Part shown: positions 44,517-54,026 of the stretch, one piece after another | Layout of the letters: each line of letters begins with the position of its first letter | Position numbering within the stretch: the stretch's first letter is position 1 | Source of the DNA: DATKFM01 sp046154965 | Lineage (GTDB): Bacteria; Pseudomonadota; Alphaproteobacteria; Dongiales; Dongiaceae | Assembly (NCBI GenBank): GCA_046154965.1 | Contig: JBJXDY010000021.1 | Span: forward strand, 6,838-70,837 | DNA length: 64,000 nucleotides | Direction of reading: 5' to 3' | Program-made: the position numbers and the translations under genes | The notes under the pieces: model-generated | What the model saw: only the letters and a program-made list of their open reading frames with translations | Databases searched by the model: none | Told to the model about the DNA's origin: nothing

Positions 44517-44975
44517 ATGACCGAGCTCCGCAGCGAACCGCTCTATCGCATGACTCTCGAGGTGGGGGCGCCGTTCGATATCGGCGCCGGCCCGCGCGGC
44601 CAGCGTCTGGTCATTCCGTTCAAAGGCGGCCGCTTCGAGGGGCCGAAGCTGCGCGGCGAGGTATTGGTTACCGGCGGCGACTGGCTGCTGCGTCGCGCTG
44701 ATGGCGTTTTCGAACTCGATGTCCGCCGCACGTTGCGCACCGATGATGGGCACCACATCTACGCAGCCTATCGCGGCATCCTGACCGGCAGCGCCGAGAG
44801 CCTGGCCCGCATGGGCCGCGGCGAAGCCGTGCCGGCGGCCGATCTATATCTCCGCACCGCGCCGGTGTTCGAAACCGGCTCCGAGAAGTACGCCTGGCTC
44901 AATCGCATCATCAGCGTCGGCATCGGCGCGATCACCGCGACGGGCGCGGAGCTTGAGGTGTTTGAGATCCGCTGA
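44517..44975 (+). CDS. DUF3237 (UPF0311) family protein
   Basis: A 152-residue beta-rich protein. The order of motifs (a GPRGQRLVIPFKGGRFEGPKLRG region, GGDWLLRRADGVFELD and IYAAYRGILTG) is that of DUF3237, whose biochemical role I do not know. It is 12 bases after the lactonase gene, so a job in processing of the transported sugar derivative is a reasonable guess. Confidence 0.85.
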   Translation: MTELRSEPLYRMTLEVGAPFDIGAGPRGQRLVIPFKGGRFEGPKLRGEVLVTGGDWLLRRADGVFELDVRRTLRTDDGHHIYAAYRGILTGSAESLARMGRGEAVPAADLYLRTAPVFETGSEKYAWLNRIISVGIGAITATGAELEVFEIR

Positions 44976-45029
44976 CAGCCTGCGCCTGGGTGGCGGACCC
45001 ACGTTCTGCGGCCATCGAGCCCCTCGTCA

Positions 45030-45059
45030 TTGACAGACTTTGCCAATTTATGCCATTAT
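45030..45059 (+). promoter_or_regulatory. Candidate sigma70 promoter of parDE
   Basis: TTGACA at 45030-45035, an 18-base spacer, then CATTAT at 45054-45059. The ParD start lies 31 bases beyond. The A/T-rich composition contrasts with the surroundings. Confidence 0.5.
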
Positions 45060-45089
45060 TATCTGTTAACGTTGTGACATGAGGCAGAA

Positions 45090-45329
45090 ATGGCCACGAT
45101 GAACGTATCGCTCCCCGAACCGCTTAAGGATTGGATCGAAGCCCAGGTAAAGACCGGTCGTTACGCCAACGTCAGCGACTATGTTCGCGACCTCATTCGC
45201 CGCGACCAGGAAGCCAAGCATTCCTTGGTTGATGCTCTCGAAGCTGGCGCAGCGAGCGGCCTCAGCGAACGATCGGTCGAGAGCATCTGGCGGGCGGCGA
45301 AGAAAAATGCCACGCGTGCCAAAACATAG
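45090..45329 (+). CDS. parD: ParD-type antitoxin (ribbon-helix-helix)
   Basis: A 79-residue protein. The N-terminal MATMNVSLPEPLKDWIEAQV is the RHH beta strand and first helix, followed by YANVSDYVRDLIRRDQ; the C-terminal tail would bind the toxin. ParD proteins repress their own promoter and neutralise ParE. It overlaps the toxin gene by 23 bases. Confidence 0.9.
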   Translation: MATMNVSLPEPLKDWIEAQVKTGRYANVSDYVRDLIRRDQEAKHSLVDALEAGAASGLSERSVESIWRAAKKNATRAKT

Positions 45330-45612
45330 GCTCTCGCGAGCGGCAGCGGCAGACCTCGACGATATCTTTCTTTACACGATCAAGACCTTCGGTCTGCGGC
45401 AGGCTGAACGCTACTACCTAGCCATCCAGGACTCGCTCCAGCGGATTGCCGAGACACCCGATCTCGGCCGCGCCATTGCCGGCAGAACCCGCGCATTTCG
45501 GCAATTCAATTGCCAGCGTCATGGCATCTTCTACACTGTTGGAACGGACGGCATATCTGTCGTGCGCATCCTCCATCTCGCGATGGACCTCAAAGCCCAT
45601 CTCCCGCAATAG
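45307..45612 (+). CDS. parE: ParE-type toxin (RelE/ParE superfamily)
   Basis: A 101-residue basic protein: KHRLSRAAAADLDDIFLYTI, then AERYYLAIQDSLQRIAETPDLGR and a C-terminal HGIFYTVGTDGISVVRILH. This is the usual ParE layout, whose members poison DNA gyrase. Start ATG 45307 lies within the end of parD. The frame is open further upstream but overlaps parD without homology. All expected segments are present, so the toxin appears intact. Confidence 0.9.
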   Translation: MPRVPKHRLSRAAAADLDDIFLYTIKTFGLRQAERYYLAIQDSLQRIAETPDLGRAIAGRTRAFRQFNCQRHGIFYTVGTDGISVVRILHLAMDLKAHLPQ

Positions 45613-45618
45613 TGAGAG

Positions 45619-46599
45619 CTAGCTCTGCACCCGGGCGCTGCGGCCATAGACCAGCAGCATGCCGATGATGACGGCGCCGTAGATAACCTGGCGGTAGGCT
45701 TCTTCCATCTGCATCACCGACAGGATGCTCTGCAGCAGGGTGATCAGGATGACGCCGCCGACGGTACCCAGATACTTGCCGCGTCCGCCGAGGATGTTGG
45801 TGCCGCCGAGCACCACTGCGGCGATCGCCGGCAGCAGATAGGGGTCGCCCATCGCCTGATAGGCCTTGGTCGAATAGCCGGCGAGCAGCACGCCCGCCAA
45901 CGCCGCCAGCGTGCTGCATAGCGCAAAGCAGGCGATCAGGACGCCCCGGGTGCTTACGCCGGAGAGATAAGTCGCGCTCTCCCGGTTGCCGAACGCATAG
46001 ATGTAACGGCCGAACGGCGTGCGGCGAAGCACGAAGACGATAATGAGGCCGATGAGCAGCCAGACAAAGAGCACGTTGGGAATGCCGATAGGCGTGCCCA
46101 AAATCTCGAACGAGACGCTGCGTTTCACGGCAAGCCAATGCATCAATGGCGTCGCATGGTCCTGCGGCGCGAAACCACCGGTGTGCAGCACCATCAGGCC
46201 CTGTGCCACCGCATTGACGCCCAGCGTGAAGATCATCGAGGGAATGCGCAGATAGGCGACGCCCAGTCCATTGACGACGCCGAAGATCAATCCACAAAGC
46301 ATGGCGAACGGCAGGGCAATCGCCGTGCCGGCATCGCCCCACCAACCCGCGGCGGCCGTTGCCATCATGCCGCCGACCGTGACGACCCAGGGAACAGACA
46401 AATCGATGTGCCCGAGCAGGATCACCAGCATCGCGCCGCTGGCAATGATGCCGAGGAACGAGGCGACCTGCAGCTGCTGCAGCAAATAGTCGGCGGAGAA
46501 GAACCGGTCGTCGATGGCCGTCGCCACCAGCCACAATATGATGATGAAGCTGAAGACGATCAGGATCGGCAGATCCACGTTCTTGAGAATCTTCTGCAT
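45619..46599 (-). CDS. Ribose-type ABC permease 2
   Basis: A 326-residue BPD_transp_2 permease with ~9 membrane helices. The HIDLSVPWVVT loop near 66-76 replaces the more usual DLSVGS, and VVLGGTNILGGRGKYLG near 265 is conserved. It is the last gene of a cassette with two different permeases, which probably form a heterodimer as in YtfT/YjfF-type transporters. It starts 3 bases after the preceding permease. Confidence 0.9.
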   Translation of the reverse strand: MQKILKNVDLPILIVFSFIIILWLVATAIDDRFFSADYLLQQLQVASFLGIIASGAMLVILLGHIDLSVPWVVTVGGMMATAAAGWWGDAGTAIALPFAMLCGLIFGVVNGLGVAYLRIPSMIFTLGVNAVAQGLMVLHTGGFAPQDHATPLMHWLAVKRSVSFEILGTPIGIPNVLFVWLLIGLIIVFVLRRTPFGRYIYAFGNRESATYLSGVSTRGVLIACFALCSTLAALAGVLLAGYSTKAYQAMGDPYLLPAIAAVVLGGTNILGGRGKYLGTVGGVILITLLQSILSVMQMEEAYRQVIYGAVIIGMLLVYGRSARVQS

Positions 46600-46602
46600 G
46601 GC

Positions 46603-47664
46603 CTATGTGAACAGCTCGAGCCGGTTGCGGATGCGGAAGACGCGGGCAGCTCCGAGGCTGACCGCCAGCAGCAGAATTACGCCATTGAACAAGGGCTGCC
46701 AAAGCGGTGGCATATCGAAGACGAAGAGCAGGTCGGCGATGGTGCGCAAGCTGAACGCCCCGAAAATCGAGCCGATCGCCGAGCCGAACCCGCCGAACAG
46801 CGACGTGCCGCCGATCACGACCGCCGCGATGGAATTGAGCGTATAGGTGCCGGCGCTCGGCGCGCTGGCCTCGCCGGCATAGGTGTAGAAAGTCTGCACC
46901 AAGCCGGCGATCGCGCAGAACACGCCTGAGAGGGTGTAGGCCGCAAGCTTTGAGTTGGCAATGGCGACACCCGAAAGAAAGGCCGCGCCTTCCGCCGAAC
47001 CTGTCGCATAACAGCCGCGCCCCAACACCGATCTCCGGAAGGGTATCCAGATAAACAACACCACGCACAATAGCAGCACGAGCACGGTCGGCACCTTGCC
47101 CCACAACAGGCCGGTGACGAAATCCGCCAGCGCGGGATCGACGCCGCCGCCGGGTATCGGGCGTATGGCAAGAGCGATGCCGTAGTAGATCGCCCCGGTG
47201 GCCAGCGTCACGATGATCGGCTGCAAGCGCCCGTACACAACGATGGCGCCGTTCAAGAAGCCCGCAGCAGCGCCGGCGCAGAGGACGATAAAGACGCCCA
47301 TCGTGACATCGAACGGCCCGCCAATAACAAGCGTTGAGGCGATGCAATTGGTCATGATGAACATGGTGCCGACCGACAGGTCGAGGCCGCGGGTCAGCAC
47401 CGGCACGGTCTGCGCCATGGCGACAAGCGCCAGCAGCACGGCTTTCACGGCGGCCGTATTCAGCACGTTCGGCGTGACGTAGGCGGGGCTATAGACATAG
47501 GTTTCGACATCCGATGGGAATGCCGCGTTCAGCCCGTCCATCATCGCTGCAATCAGCGTGCCTACCGGTGGTACGCCGAAATAGACGGCGAACATCAGCA
47601 GGCAGAGCCCGACTCCCAGGAAATAGGCATTATTCGCCGCGACCCAGAGTTTGAGAGATTTCAC
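46603..47664 (-). CDS. Ribose-type ABC permease 1 (GTG start)
   Basis: A 353-residue permease with ~9-10 membrane helices, GLDLSVGTMF near 92 and VVIGGTSLFGGFGS near 285. The start is GTG 47664, which overlaps TGA 47661-47663, the natural stop of the upstream ATPase frame, as GTGA. That coupling is now broken by an earlier TAG in the ATPase gene. Confidence 0.9.
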   Translation of the reverse strand: MKSLKLWVAANNAYFLGVGLCLLMFAVYFGVPPVGTLIAAMMDGLNAAFPSDVETYVYSPAYVTPNVLNTAAVKAVLLALVAMAQTVPVLTRGLDLSVGTMFIMTNCIASTLVIGGPFDVTMGVFIVLCAGAAAGFLNGAIVVYGRLQPIIVTLATGAIYYGIALAIRPIPGGGVDPALADFVTGLLWGKVPTVLVLLLCVVLFIWIPFRRSVLGRGCYATGSAEGAAFLSGVAIANSKLAAYTLSGVFCAIAGLVQTFYTYAGEASAPSAGTYTLNSIAAVVIGGTSLFGGFGSAIGSIFGAFSLRTIADLLFVFDMPPLWQPLFNGVILLLAVSLGAARVFRIRNRLELFT

Positions 47665-47741
47665 GCTGCAGCGCCCCCCGGCTGTAGATTCCGTTCGACC
47701 GGCAGATTGAGCGAGCTGGCGACGAAGTTGTTCTCGTTGAT
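47661..47741 (-). other. Former 3' end of the ATPase frame behind a premature TAG
   Basis: In the same frame as the ATPase gene, the codons after TAG 47742-47744 continue INENNFVASSLNLPVERN and end at TGA 47661-47663. This matches the usual C-terminal tail of RbsA/MglA-type ATPases. The gap is therefore not a true spacer but the untranslated end of that gene. Confidence 0.75.
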
Positions 47742-49205
<1,464 letters not shown>

Positions 49206-49263
49206 GGTCGAACCCGCTATGGATCAAAGCCAGAGTCCCGATCCCGGACTGCCGCATAGACTC

Positions 49264-49301
49264 GCGGCCCTCACGGTTCGTTGTCAGACCATGAGGGCCG
49301 C
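49264..49301 (-). promoter_or_regulatory. Intercistronic hairpin between binding protein and ATPase
   Basis: Perfect 10-bp stem GCGGCCCTCA / TGAGGGCCGC with an 18-base loop in the 132-bp gap after the binding-protein gene. The minus-strand 3' side carries no U-run. Confidence 0.55.
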
Positions 49302-49337
49302 TTGCTTATGCACAACAATCAGGCCGATGAGACGGGC

Positions 49338-50567
49338 TTATTGATCCGCTTCCGACTTCGCCATGATTTCCGTCGCCTTGATGTTGACGTTGCAAGGCGG
49401 GAACTCGTTCGGCGTGAAGAAGTTATCGGTCAGGTCCGGGTAGTAGTTGTCGCCGGCCTTGAAGTTCGGCGACTCGACATACGGAATCGGAACCGAAATG
49501 TACTGCGGCATCGGCTCGCCCTTGAGGGCATGGATCGCGGCTTTGATGGAGATCGCGACCAGGCCCGGCGACTGGCCGGCCGAAGCGCAGAGCAGGCCGT
49601 CTTTCTCATGCTCGGCGCACAGCTTGCGGAAACCGTTCTCCGCCTCGCCCGACACCGGGATGAAAGGATGGCTGGCATCCATCAGCGCGCGCACGGCGCC
49701 GGTGGAACCGCCCTGAACGAACATGCCGTCGAACTTCTTGTGAACGGCCACTGCGTCGGCAACCACCTTCTGTGCCGTGCCGTCGTCCCAGTTGCCGACC
49801 ACTTCGATGATCTCGAACGTGTTGCCGGAGGCTTCCATGATCTCGCGGAAGCCCAGATGGCGGTCGCGATCCACCGAGTTGCCCGGCAGGCCGCGCACCT
49901 CCAGGATCTTGCCGGTCTTGGCGGGGATGTTCTTCACCAGCCAGCGGCCCATCTGGCGGCCCATCTCCAGCTGGTCTTCGTTGACTTGCATCACGTCCTT
50001 GCTGTCGGTGACGTTGTCAAACGGCACCAGCACGACGCCGGCTTCATTGGCGCGCTTTATCACCGGTTCGAACGCCGTCGGGTTCACCGCGATGGTGACG
50101 ATCGCGTCGTAGCCGGAGTTGATGAAGTTGTCGATGGCGGCGATCTGGGCCGCCACGTCCGTGCCAGTGCTGACGACCTTCAACTCCTTCACGTCCGGCT
50201 TCACATCGGCCGCTTCGACGAACGCCTTGGCGGTCTTGATCATCTGAATGCGCCAGGTGTTGCCGACAAAGCCATTGGCCAGCGCGATACGGTACGGCCC
50301 ATCCTTCTTCGCCCACTGGAAGAACTTGGTGTCGGCCGCATAGGGCTTGAAGCATTCCGGCAACATGCTCGGCCCCGCGACGGTCTGCGGCCCCTTCGTT
50401 GCCGGCACTGCGGCGGTTGTCGTCGCGGCCGGCTCGGCGGTCGTCGCCGGCGCTTCGGCCGTCGGCGCGGCCTGCTCTGGCGCCTTGCCTTTGTATATCA
50501 ACCAACCGCCGATCGCGATGACTGCGACAATCACCACGCCGATCAGTGTTTTCATTTGACTGCTCAT
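49338..50567 (-). CDS. Sugar-binding protein with apparent N-terminal membrane anchor
   Basis: A 409-residue type I binding protein. Residues ~6-26 form a continuous hydrophobic helix (TLIGVVIVAVIAIGGWLIY) with no evident AxA signal-peptidase site and no lipobox cysteine. A ~30-residue Ala/Pro/Thr-rich linker follows, then the binding domain from ~75 (YRIALANGFVGNTWRIQ, AIVTIAVNPTAFEPVIKRA, GMFVQGGSTGAVRALMDA). The ligand-binding part looks ordinary for sugar binders; the tether is the odd feature. The first ATG (50567) has GGAGG 10 bases upstream. Confidence 0.88.
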   Translation of the reverse strand: MSSQMKTLIGVVIVAVIAIGGWLIYKGKAPEQAAPTAEAPATTAEPAATTTAAVPATKGPQTVAGPSMLPECFKPYAADTKFFQWAKKDGPYRIALANGFVGNTWRIQMIKTAKAFVEAADVKPDVKELKVVSTGTDVAAQIAAIDNFINSGYDAIVTIAVNPTAFEPVIKRANEAGVVLVPFDNVTDSKDVMQVNEDQLEMGRQMGRWLVKNIPAKTGKILEVRGLPGNSVDRDRHLGFREIMEASGNTFEIIEVVGNWDDGTAQKVVADAVAVHKKFDGMFVQGGSTGAVRALMDASHPFIPVSGEAENGFRKLCAEHEKDGLLCASAGQSPGLVAISIKAAIHALKGEPMPQYISVPIPYVESPNFKAGDNYYPDLTDNFFTPNEFPPCNVNIKATEIMAKSEADQ

Positions 50568-50725
50568 CTCCAGCGTTCCTCCCTCGCGTTAGGCTGGCAA
50601 ATTCCGGGCGGTAGCGTTGCCTTCTCGCGCTAGGCCCGTCAATTGTTTTAATTGTCTGATGATTGCAATGTGCACGCATCTCAGCCATCGTGACAAGACC
50701 GCTGTGCTGCAATGCAGCAATACTC

Positions 50726-50739
50726 GAATCGGCCGATTC
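50726..50739. promoter_or_regulatory. Candidate operator upstream of the binding-protein gene
   Basis: Perfect 14-bp palindrome GAATCGGCCGATTC in the 248-bp gap between the LacI gene stop and the binding-protein start. Size fits a LacI-family operator, although the axis is G/C rather than the usual central CG. Confidence 0.35.
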
Positions 50740-50815
50740 CTGCTGCTGTGAGACAGCCCGGGCAATATCAGCGTCGGCCGGGAGTTGCCGGCGCGGGAGT
50801 GCAGTCCTTCGCCGC

Positions 50816-51826
50816 TCAGCCGCGATAGGGCGCGCAGGAGTCGCGCACGTTCAGCGTCGGCTGCATGACGACGCGGTGCGGCGGATCCTCGGTCGCGCCC
50901 GATAGCCTGTCGCTCAGCAGGCGCACCGCTTCCGCGCCCATCTCCGCCATCGGCTGGCTCACCGTCGTGAGGCGCGGGCGGAAAGCATTCACCCAGATGA
51001 AATCGTCCATGGAGACGACCGAAACATCCGCCGGGCAGTTGAGCCCCGCTTCCGCAATGGCGCGCATCAGGCCGATCAGCATGAGGTTGTTGGCGACGAA
51101 AAATGCCGACGGCCTTCCCGGCTGCCGCAGAATCTCGCGCGCGACCGAGAAGGCGCGGTCCTCGCGATAATCGCCGGAGCGTATATGCTGAGGATCGGGC
51201 GTCAGGCCCCGCGACGTCATTGCCTGCATGAAGCCGGCATGGCGATCGGCGCCGGTGGAGACATGGCGCGGCCCGGTTATCGCGCCGATCCGGCGGTGGC
51301 CGAGATCGAGGATGTAGTTCGTCGCCTGGAGCGCCGCGGACACATTGTCCAGCGACACCGAATCGGTCGGCCAGGATTCGACCACGCGATCGATCAGCAC
51401 GGTCGGCGCAGGCAGCGTGATCGCATCGTAAGATTGATAGGCCGCCGGCTCGCCGCAGGGTGCCAGGATCAGGCCGTCGCAGCGGCGCGCCCGGATGCGG
51501 CGCAGATACTGCCGCTCCAGGTCGAGGCGCTCGTCGCTGTTGCAGAGCATCAGCGAGTAGCCGCGAGCGTCCGCGGCGGTCTCCACTGCGTTGATCAGGC
51601 TGGTGAAGAACGGGTTGGTCACGTCGGCGACGACGAGCGCCAGCAATCCCGTGCGCCCCTTCTTCAGGCTTTGCGCGACGGCCGACGGCGCATAGTCCAG
51701 CCGGTCCACCGCCGCCAGCACGCGGACGCGCAGATCGGGACTGACGTAGGCGCTGTTGTTCAACGTCGCCGAAACAGTCGCCGTTGATACCTGCGCCTCC
51801 CGGGCGACATCCTTGATCGTAGCCAT
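50816..51826 (-). CDS. LacI-family transcription regulator
   Basis: A 336-residue repressor. The N-terminal HTH and hinge run MATIKDVAREAQVSTATVSATLN to YAPSAVAQSLKKG (residues 1-58), followed by a periplasmic-binding-like effector domain ending in the LTTVSQPMAEMGAEAV stretch. It lies between a KDG-kinase gene and a sugar transporter on the same strand and probably controls both. Candidate operators are at 51837, 51924 and 50726. Confidence 0.92.
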   Translation of the reverse strand: MATIKDVAREAQVSTATVSATLNNSAYVSPDLRVRVLAAVDRLDYAPSAVAQSLKKGRTGLLALVVADVTNPFFTSLINAVETAADARGYSLMLCNSDERLDLERQYLRRIRARRCDGLILAPCGEPAAYQSYDAITLPAPTVLIDRVVESWPTDSVSLDNVSAALQATNYILDLGHRRIGAITGPRHVSTGADRHAGFMQAMTSRGLTPDPQHIRSGDYREDRAFSVAREILRQPGRPSAFFVANNLMLIGLMRAIAEAGLNCPADVSVVSMDDFIWVNAFRPRLTTVSQPMAEMGAEAVRLLSDRLSGATEDPPHRVVMQPTLNVRDSCAPYRG

Positions 51827-51836
51827 AGGGTCCTCC

Positions 51837-51852
51837 AGCGAAACGGTTCGCT
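51837..51852. promoter_or_regulatory. Candidate LacI-family operator at the regulator start
   Basis: AGCGAAACGGTTCGCT is a near-perfect inverted repeat with AACG/GTT core like LacI-family sites. It is 11 bases upstream of the regulator's ATG, where binding could block its own expression. Confidence 0.45.
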
Positions 51853-51923
51853 AGCAGATCTGCAGCGAATAGTGCGATTCTCCTGCGCTCCGTAGCTTTC
51901 GTTACGCCGGAAAGATCAAGCTT

Positions 51924-51940
51924 GGCAAATCGATTTTGCC
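51924..51940. promoter_or_regulatory. Second inverted repeat in the kinase-regulator gap
   Basis: GGCAAA-TCGAT-TTTGCC, a 6-bp perfect inverted repeat with a central CG-containing spacer. It may be another operator. Confidence 0.3.
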
Positions 51941-51970
51941 GAACGGCGCGGCTGAGGGAGGCGCGTCGGC

Positions 51971-52909
51971 TCACAGATGGAATTCCGCCATGGCGGCGCG
52001 CGGGATGATCGCGCCGGGATGCTGCACGACGATGGCCGCGAGTTCGTTGCCTTTCCGCGCGGCCGCCAGGGGATCGGCGCCGCTCAGGCGGGCCGCGAGA
52101 TAGGCGGCGTTGAAGGAATCGCCGGCGGCCGTGGTGTCAACAGGCTGGGGCACGGCCACGGCAGCGACGTTCCTGGCCGTCGATCCGGCGCTGACATAGC
52201 AGCCCTGCTCGCCGAGCTTCACCGCGACCTCCGCCACACCCAGCGCCCGCAGCCGCGCCGCGCATTGGTCCGGCGTGGCGTCGCCATAGAGCTTCTGCTC
52301 GTCGTCAAGCGTTGGCAGGCCGATGGTGGCGCGGCGCCAGGCCTGGACCATCCATTGCCGGGCGTCGTTGACCGAGTGCCAGCCCGCCGGCCGGTAGTTG
52401 CTGTCGAAGGCCACCTGGGCGCCGTGGCCGCGGGCGTCGTCGAGCATGGCCAGCAGGCTGCGGCGCTGACCGTCGTCGAGGATCGAGAGGGTGATCGCCG
52501 AGAAATAGATACAGCCGGCGGCGGCGACGCTGTCCTGCAGGGCTTCGGCGCGGCCGTCCTTCAGCATGTCCCGCGCCGCCGCCGCCGAGCGGAAATAGGA
52601 GAAGCTGCGCTCGCCCGCCGCATTGGTGCGGATGATGTAGAGCCCCGGCAGCCGGCCGGGCAGCCGCGCCACCAGCCCGGTATCGATGCCCTCCGCCTTC
52701 CAGGCCGCGATCATGCGCTCGCTATAGACATCGTCTCCCAGGGCCGTCAGGTAGGACACCTGGAGACCGGAGGCCGCGCCAAGCCGGCTCAGGTAGAGCG
52801 CGGTGTTCAGCGTGTCGCCGCCGAAGCCCAGGGTGAGGTTCTCGTCATCCCGATGGCGCAGCTCCATCATGCATTCGCCGATGGAGATGATGTGCTTGCG
52901 TGCGGTCAT
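51971..52909 (-). CDS. kdgK: PfkB-family sugar kinase, probable 2-keto-3-deoxygluconate kinase
   Basis: A 312-residue ribokinase-family enzyme. N-terminal ISIGECMMEL and GFGGDTLNTALYLSRLG are close to KDG kinases. FSYFRSAAAARDML near 105-118 has the Arg-rich substrate loop of KdgK, and DTTAAGDSFNAAYL near 255 the catalytic Asp and anion hole. It makes 2-keto-3-deoxy-6-phosphogluconate. No KDPG aldolase accompanies it here, but the DgoA-type aldolase at 27.7 kb could serve. Confidence 0.88.
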   Translation of the reverse strand: MTARKHIISIGECMMELRHRDDENLTLGFGGDTLNTALYLSRLGAASGLQVSYLTALGDDVYSERMIAAWKAEGIDTGLVARLPGRLPGLYIIRTNAAGERSFSYFRSAAAARDMLKDGRAEALQDSVAAAGCIYFSAITLSILDDGQRRSLLAMLDDARGHGAQVAFDSNYRPAGWHSVNDARQWMVQAWRRATIGLPTLDDEQKLYGDATPDQCAARLRALGVAEVAVKLGEQGCYVSAGSTARNVAAVAVPQPVDTTAAGDSFNAAYLAARLSGADPLAAARKGNELAAIVVQHPGAIIPRAAMAEFHL

Positions 52910-52992
52910 ACGGGACTATGGCCTTCGAGCGTGCCAAAGCGGTGCATAGGGTGACGCACCTGTGATCTAGGGCATCGCAACCCACCAATAGT

Positions 52993-53070
52993 GTCATCCC
53001 CGTGAAAGCGGGGACCCAGGGGTTGCAGCGCGCTCTGCCTCTCCTGGGTCCCCGCTTTCGCGGGGATGAC
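52993..53070. repeat. Long GTCATCCCC palindrome
   Basis: 28-bp arms (52993-53020 and 53043-53070) that match with a single mismatch, separated by 22 bases. One family with the shorter repeat at 17109-17154. Similar palindromes are abundant in proteobacterial intergenic DNA. Confidence 0.85.
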
Positions 53071-53129
53071 AAGTGGGGGGAGCGTTGTCGCTGGCAGCTC
53101 CATCCCGCGAGGTTTCCAGCGGCGGGGCC

Positions 53130-53389
53130 AATCCAAGCGATGAACCCCATGTCCAGCGGGGAATGGCCGCAGAACAACCCTCGGCCTCGTCCAGCGGGGA
53201 GCGACAAGGGAAGGCGAAACGCAAAGGCGCAAGGACGCAAAGAAGGCCTGCGGCTTGCAATGACCGTACCCGTCTTCTCTCTGCGCCTTGGCGTCCTTGC
53301 GGTTCATTCTCTTAACAACCTTCTTGTCTGGGCTCGGCGTCCAGCGGGAAGACAAATCCGTTCGATGGACCCCATGCCAAGCGAGAAAC
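53130..53389. repeat. Degenerate direct repeats with GTCCAGCGGG boxes
   Basis: A ~35-bp unit occurs at 53130-53164 and again at 53355-53389, sharing AATCC, CGATG, ACCCCATG and a GCG-GAAA-like end. The motif GTCCAGCGGG starts at 53151, 53189 and 53339, with a variant at 53114. Confidence 0.6.
53217..53305. repeat. Imperfect inverted repeat with GCAAGGACGC arms
   Basis: Arms at 53217-53245 and 53274-53305 (AAGGACGCAAAGAAG against CTTCTCTCTGCGCC and GCGTCCTTGCGG) form a long imperfect hairpin. This type of repeat, rich in CGCAAGGACGCAA, is known from many bacterial genomes; its role is unknown. Confidence 0.65.
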
Positions 53390-53567
53390 AGGTTCGGCGC
53401 TGGACAAAGCGCAGTGGAAGCCATGACCTATGCGGGGTCGTTCTCCGAACCCATTTGACGGCGAGAAGATATCGTTCCCGAAGAAAAAAGAACTACGCAT
53501 TATGCGTTATTTCTGACGGAATGTCAAGCTGCCCGCGCCAAGGGCTGCTCCAGCGCATTGTGCGATC

Positions 53568-54011
53568 TCAGAGCAGCCCCAGGTTCTTCAAATCCGCCAG
53601 CATCTCCTCCGAGGGCTGACCGCGGCTCTTGCCGCTGGCGCGCTTCCCCGCATCCGGCGGCGCGTCGGCGGGGTCGAAGTAGCGCCAGCCTTGGAAGGCG
53701 CGGAAGGAGCGGAGGGCGGTAGGGATCAGCGGCGGGTCGAGGACGATGGCGCAATAGGGCTGGCCTTCATCATCGATGCGCTGGTCGAGGTCGAGGATGC
53801 GCTGGCGGGCGCGGATGAAGCCCTTGATGACCCAATAGATCGAGCCGCCGTCCAAGACCTCGGCCTTTTTCTTCGGCATCATGCGGGTCCAGTGGAAGAG
53901 TTCCGGCTTCTGCCGCTTCTTGCGCTTCTTCTCCAGGATCTCTTCCTGCCATTCGCGCAGGCTTTCCACACTCTCGCTTCCGACGGAGAGCTTGATCATA
54001 TGCAGTGTCAC
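53568..54011 (-). CDS. DUF1489 family protein
   Basis: A 147-residue protein of the alphaproteobacterial DUF1489 family: MIKLSVGSESVESLREWQ at the start, HWTRMMPKKKAEVLDGGSIYWVIKG in the middle and CAIVLDPPLIPT with RAFQGWRYF toward the end. No function is known to me. It lies 15 bases downstream of the HMG-CoA lyase gene, which may be chance. Confidence 0.88.
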   Translation of the reverse strand: MTLHMIKLSVGSESVESLREWQEEILEKKRKKRQKPELFHWTRMMPKKKAEVLDGGSIYWVIKGFIRARQRILDLDQRIDDEGQPYCAIVLDPPLIPTALRSFRAFQGWRYFDPADAPPDAGKRASGKSRGQPSEEMLADLKNLGLL

Positions 54012-54026
54012 GGTGCCGGCGTCTCC

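Larger units (their letters stand above)
52910..53567. other. Repeat-rich intergenic region without genes
   Basis: About 660 bp made largely of palindromic and direct repeats (listed separately). The frames open here on both strands contain the typical shadow peptides of such repeats (for example PAKAGTQ and GPRFHGDD) and are not supported as genes. Confidence 0.75.

Noticed and set aside
45181..45306. Upstream extension of the ParE frame
   Set aside because: It is a shadow of parD; ParE homology begins at ATG 45307.
52845..53619. Several overlapping frames in the 52.9-53.6 kb gap
   Set aside because: The peptides (PAKAGTQ, GPRFHGDD, HGVHR) are translations of palindromic and direct repeats, seen in more than one frame; no start or codon bias supports genes.
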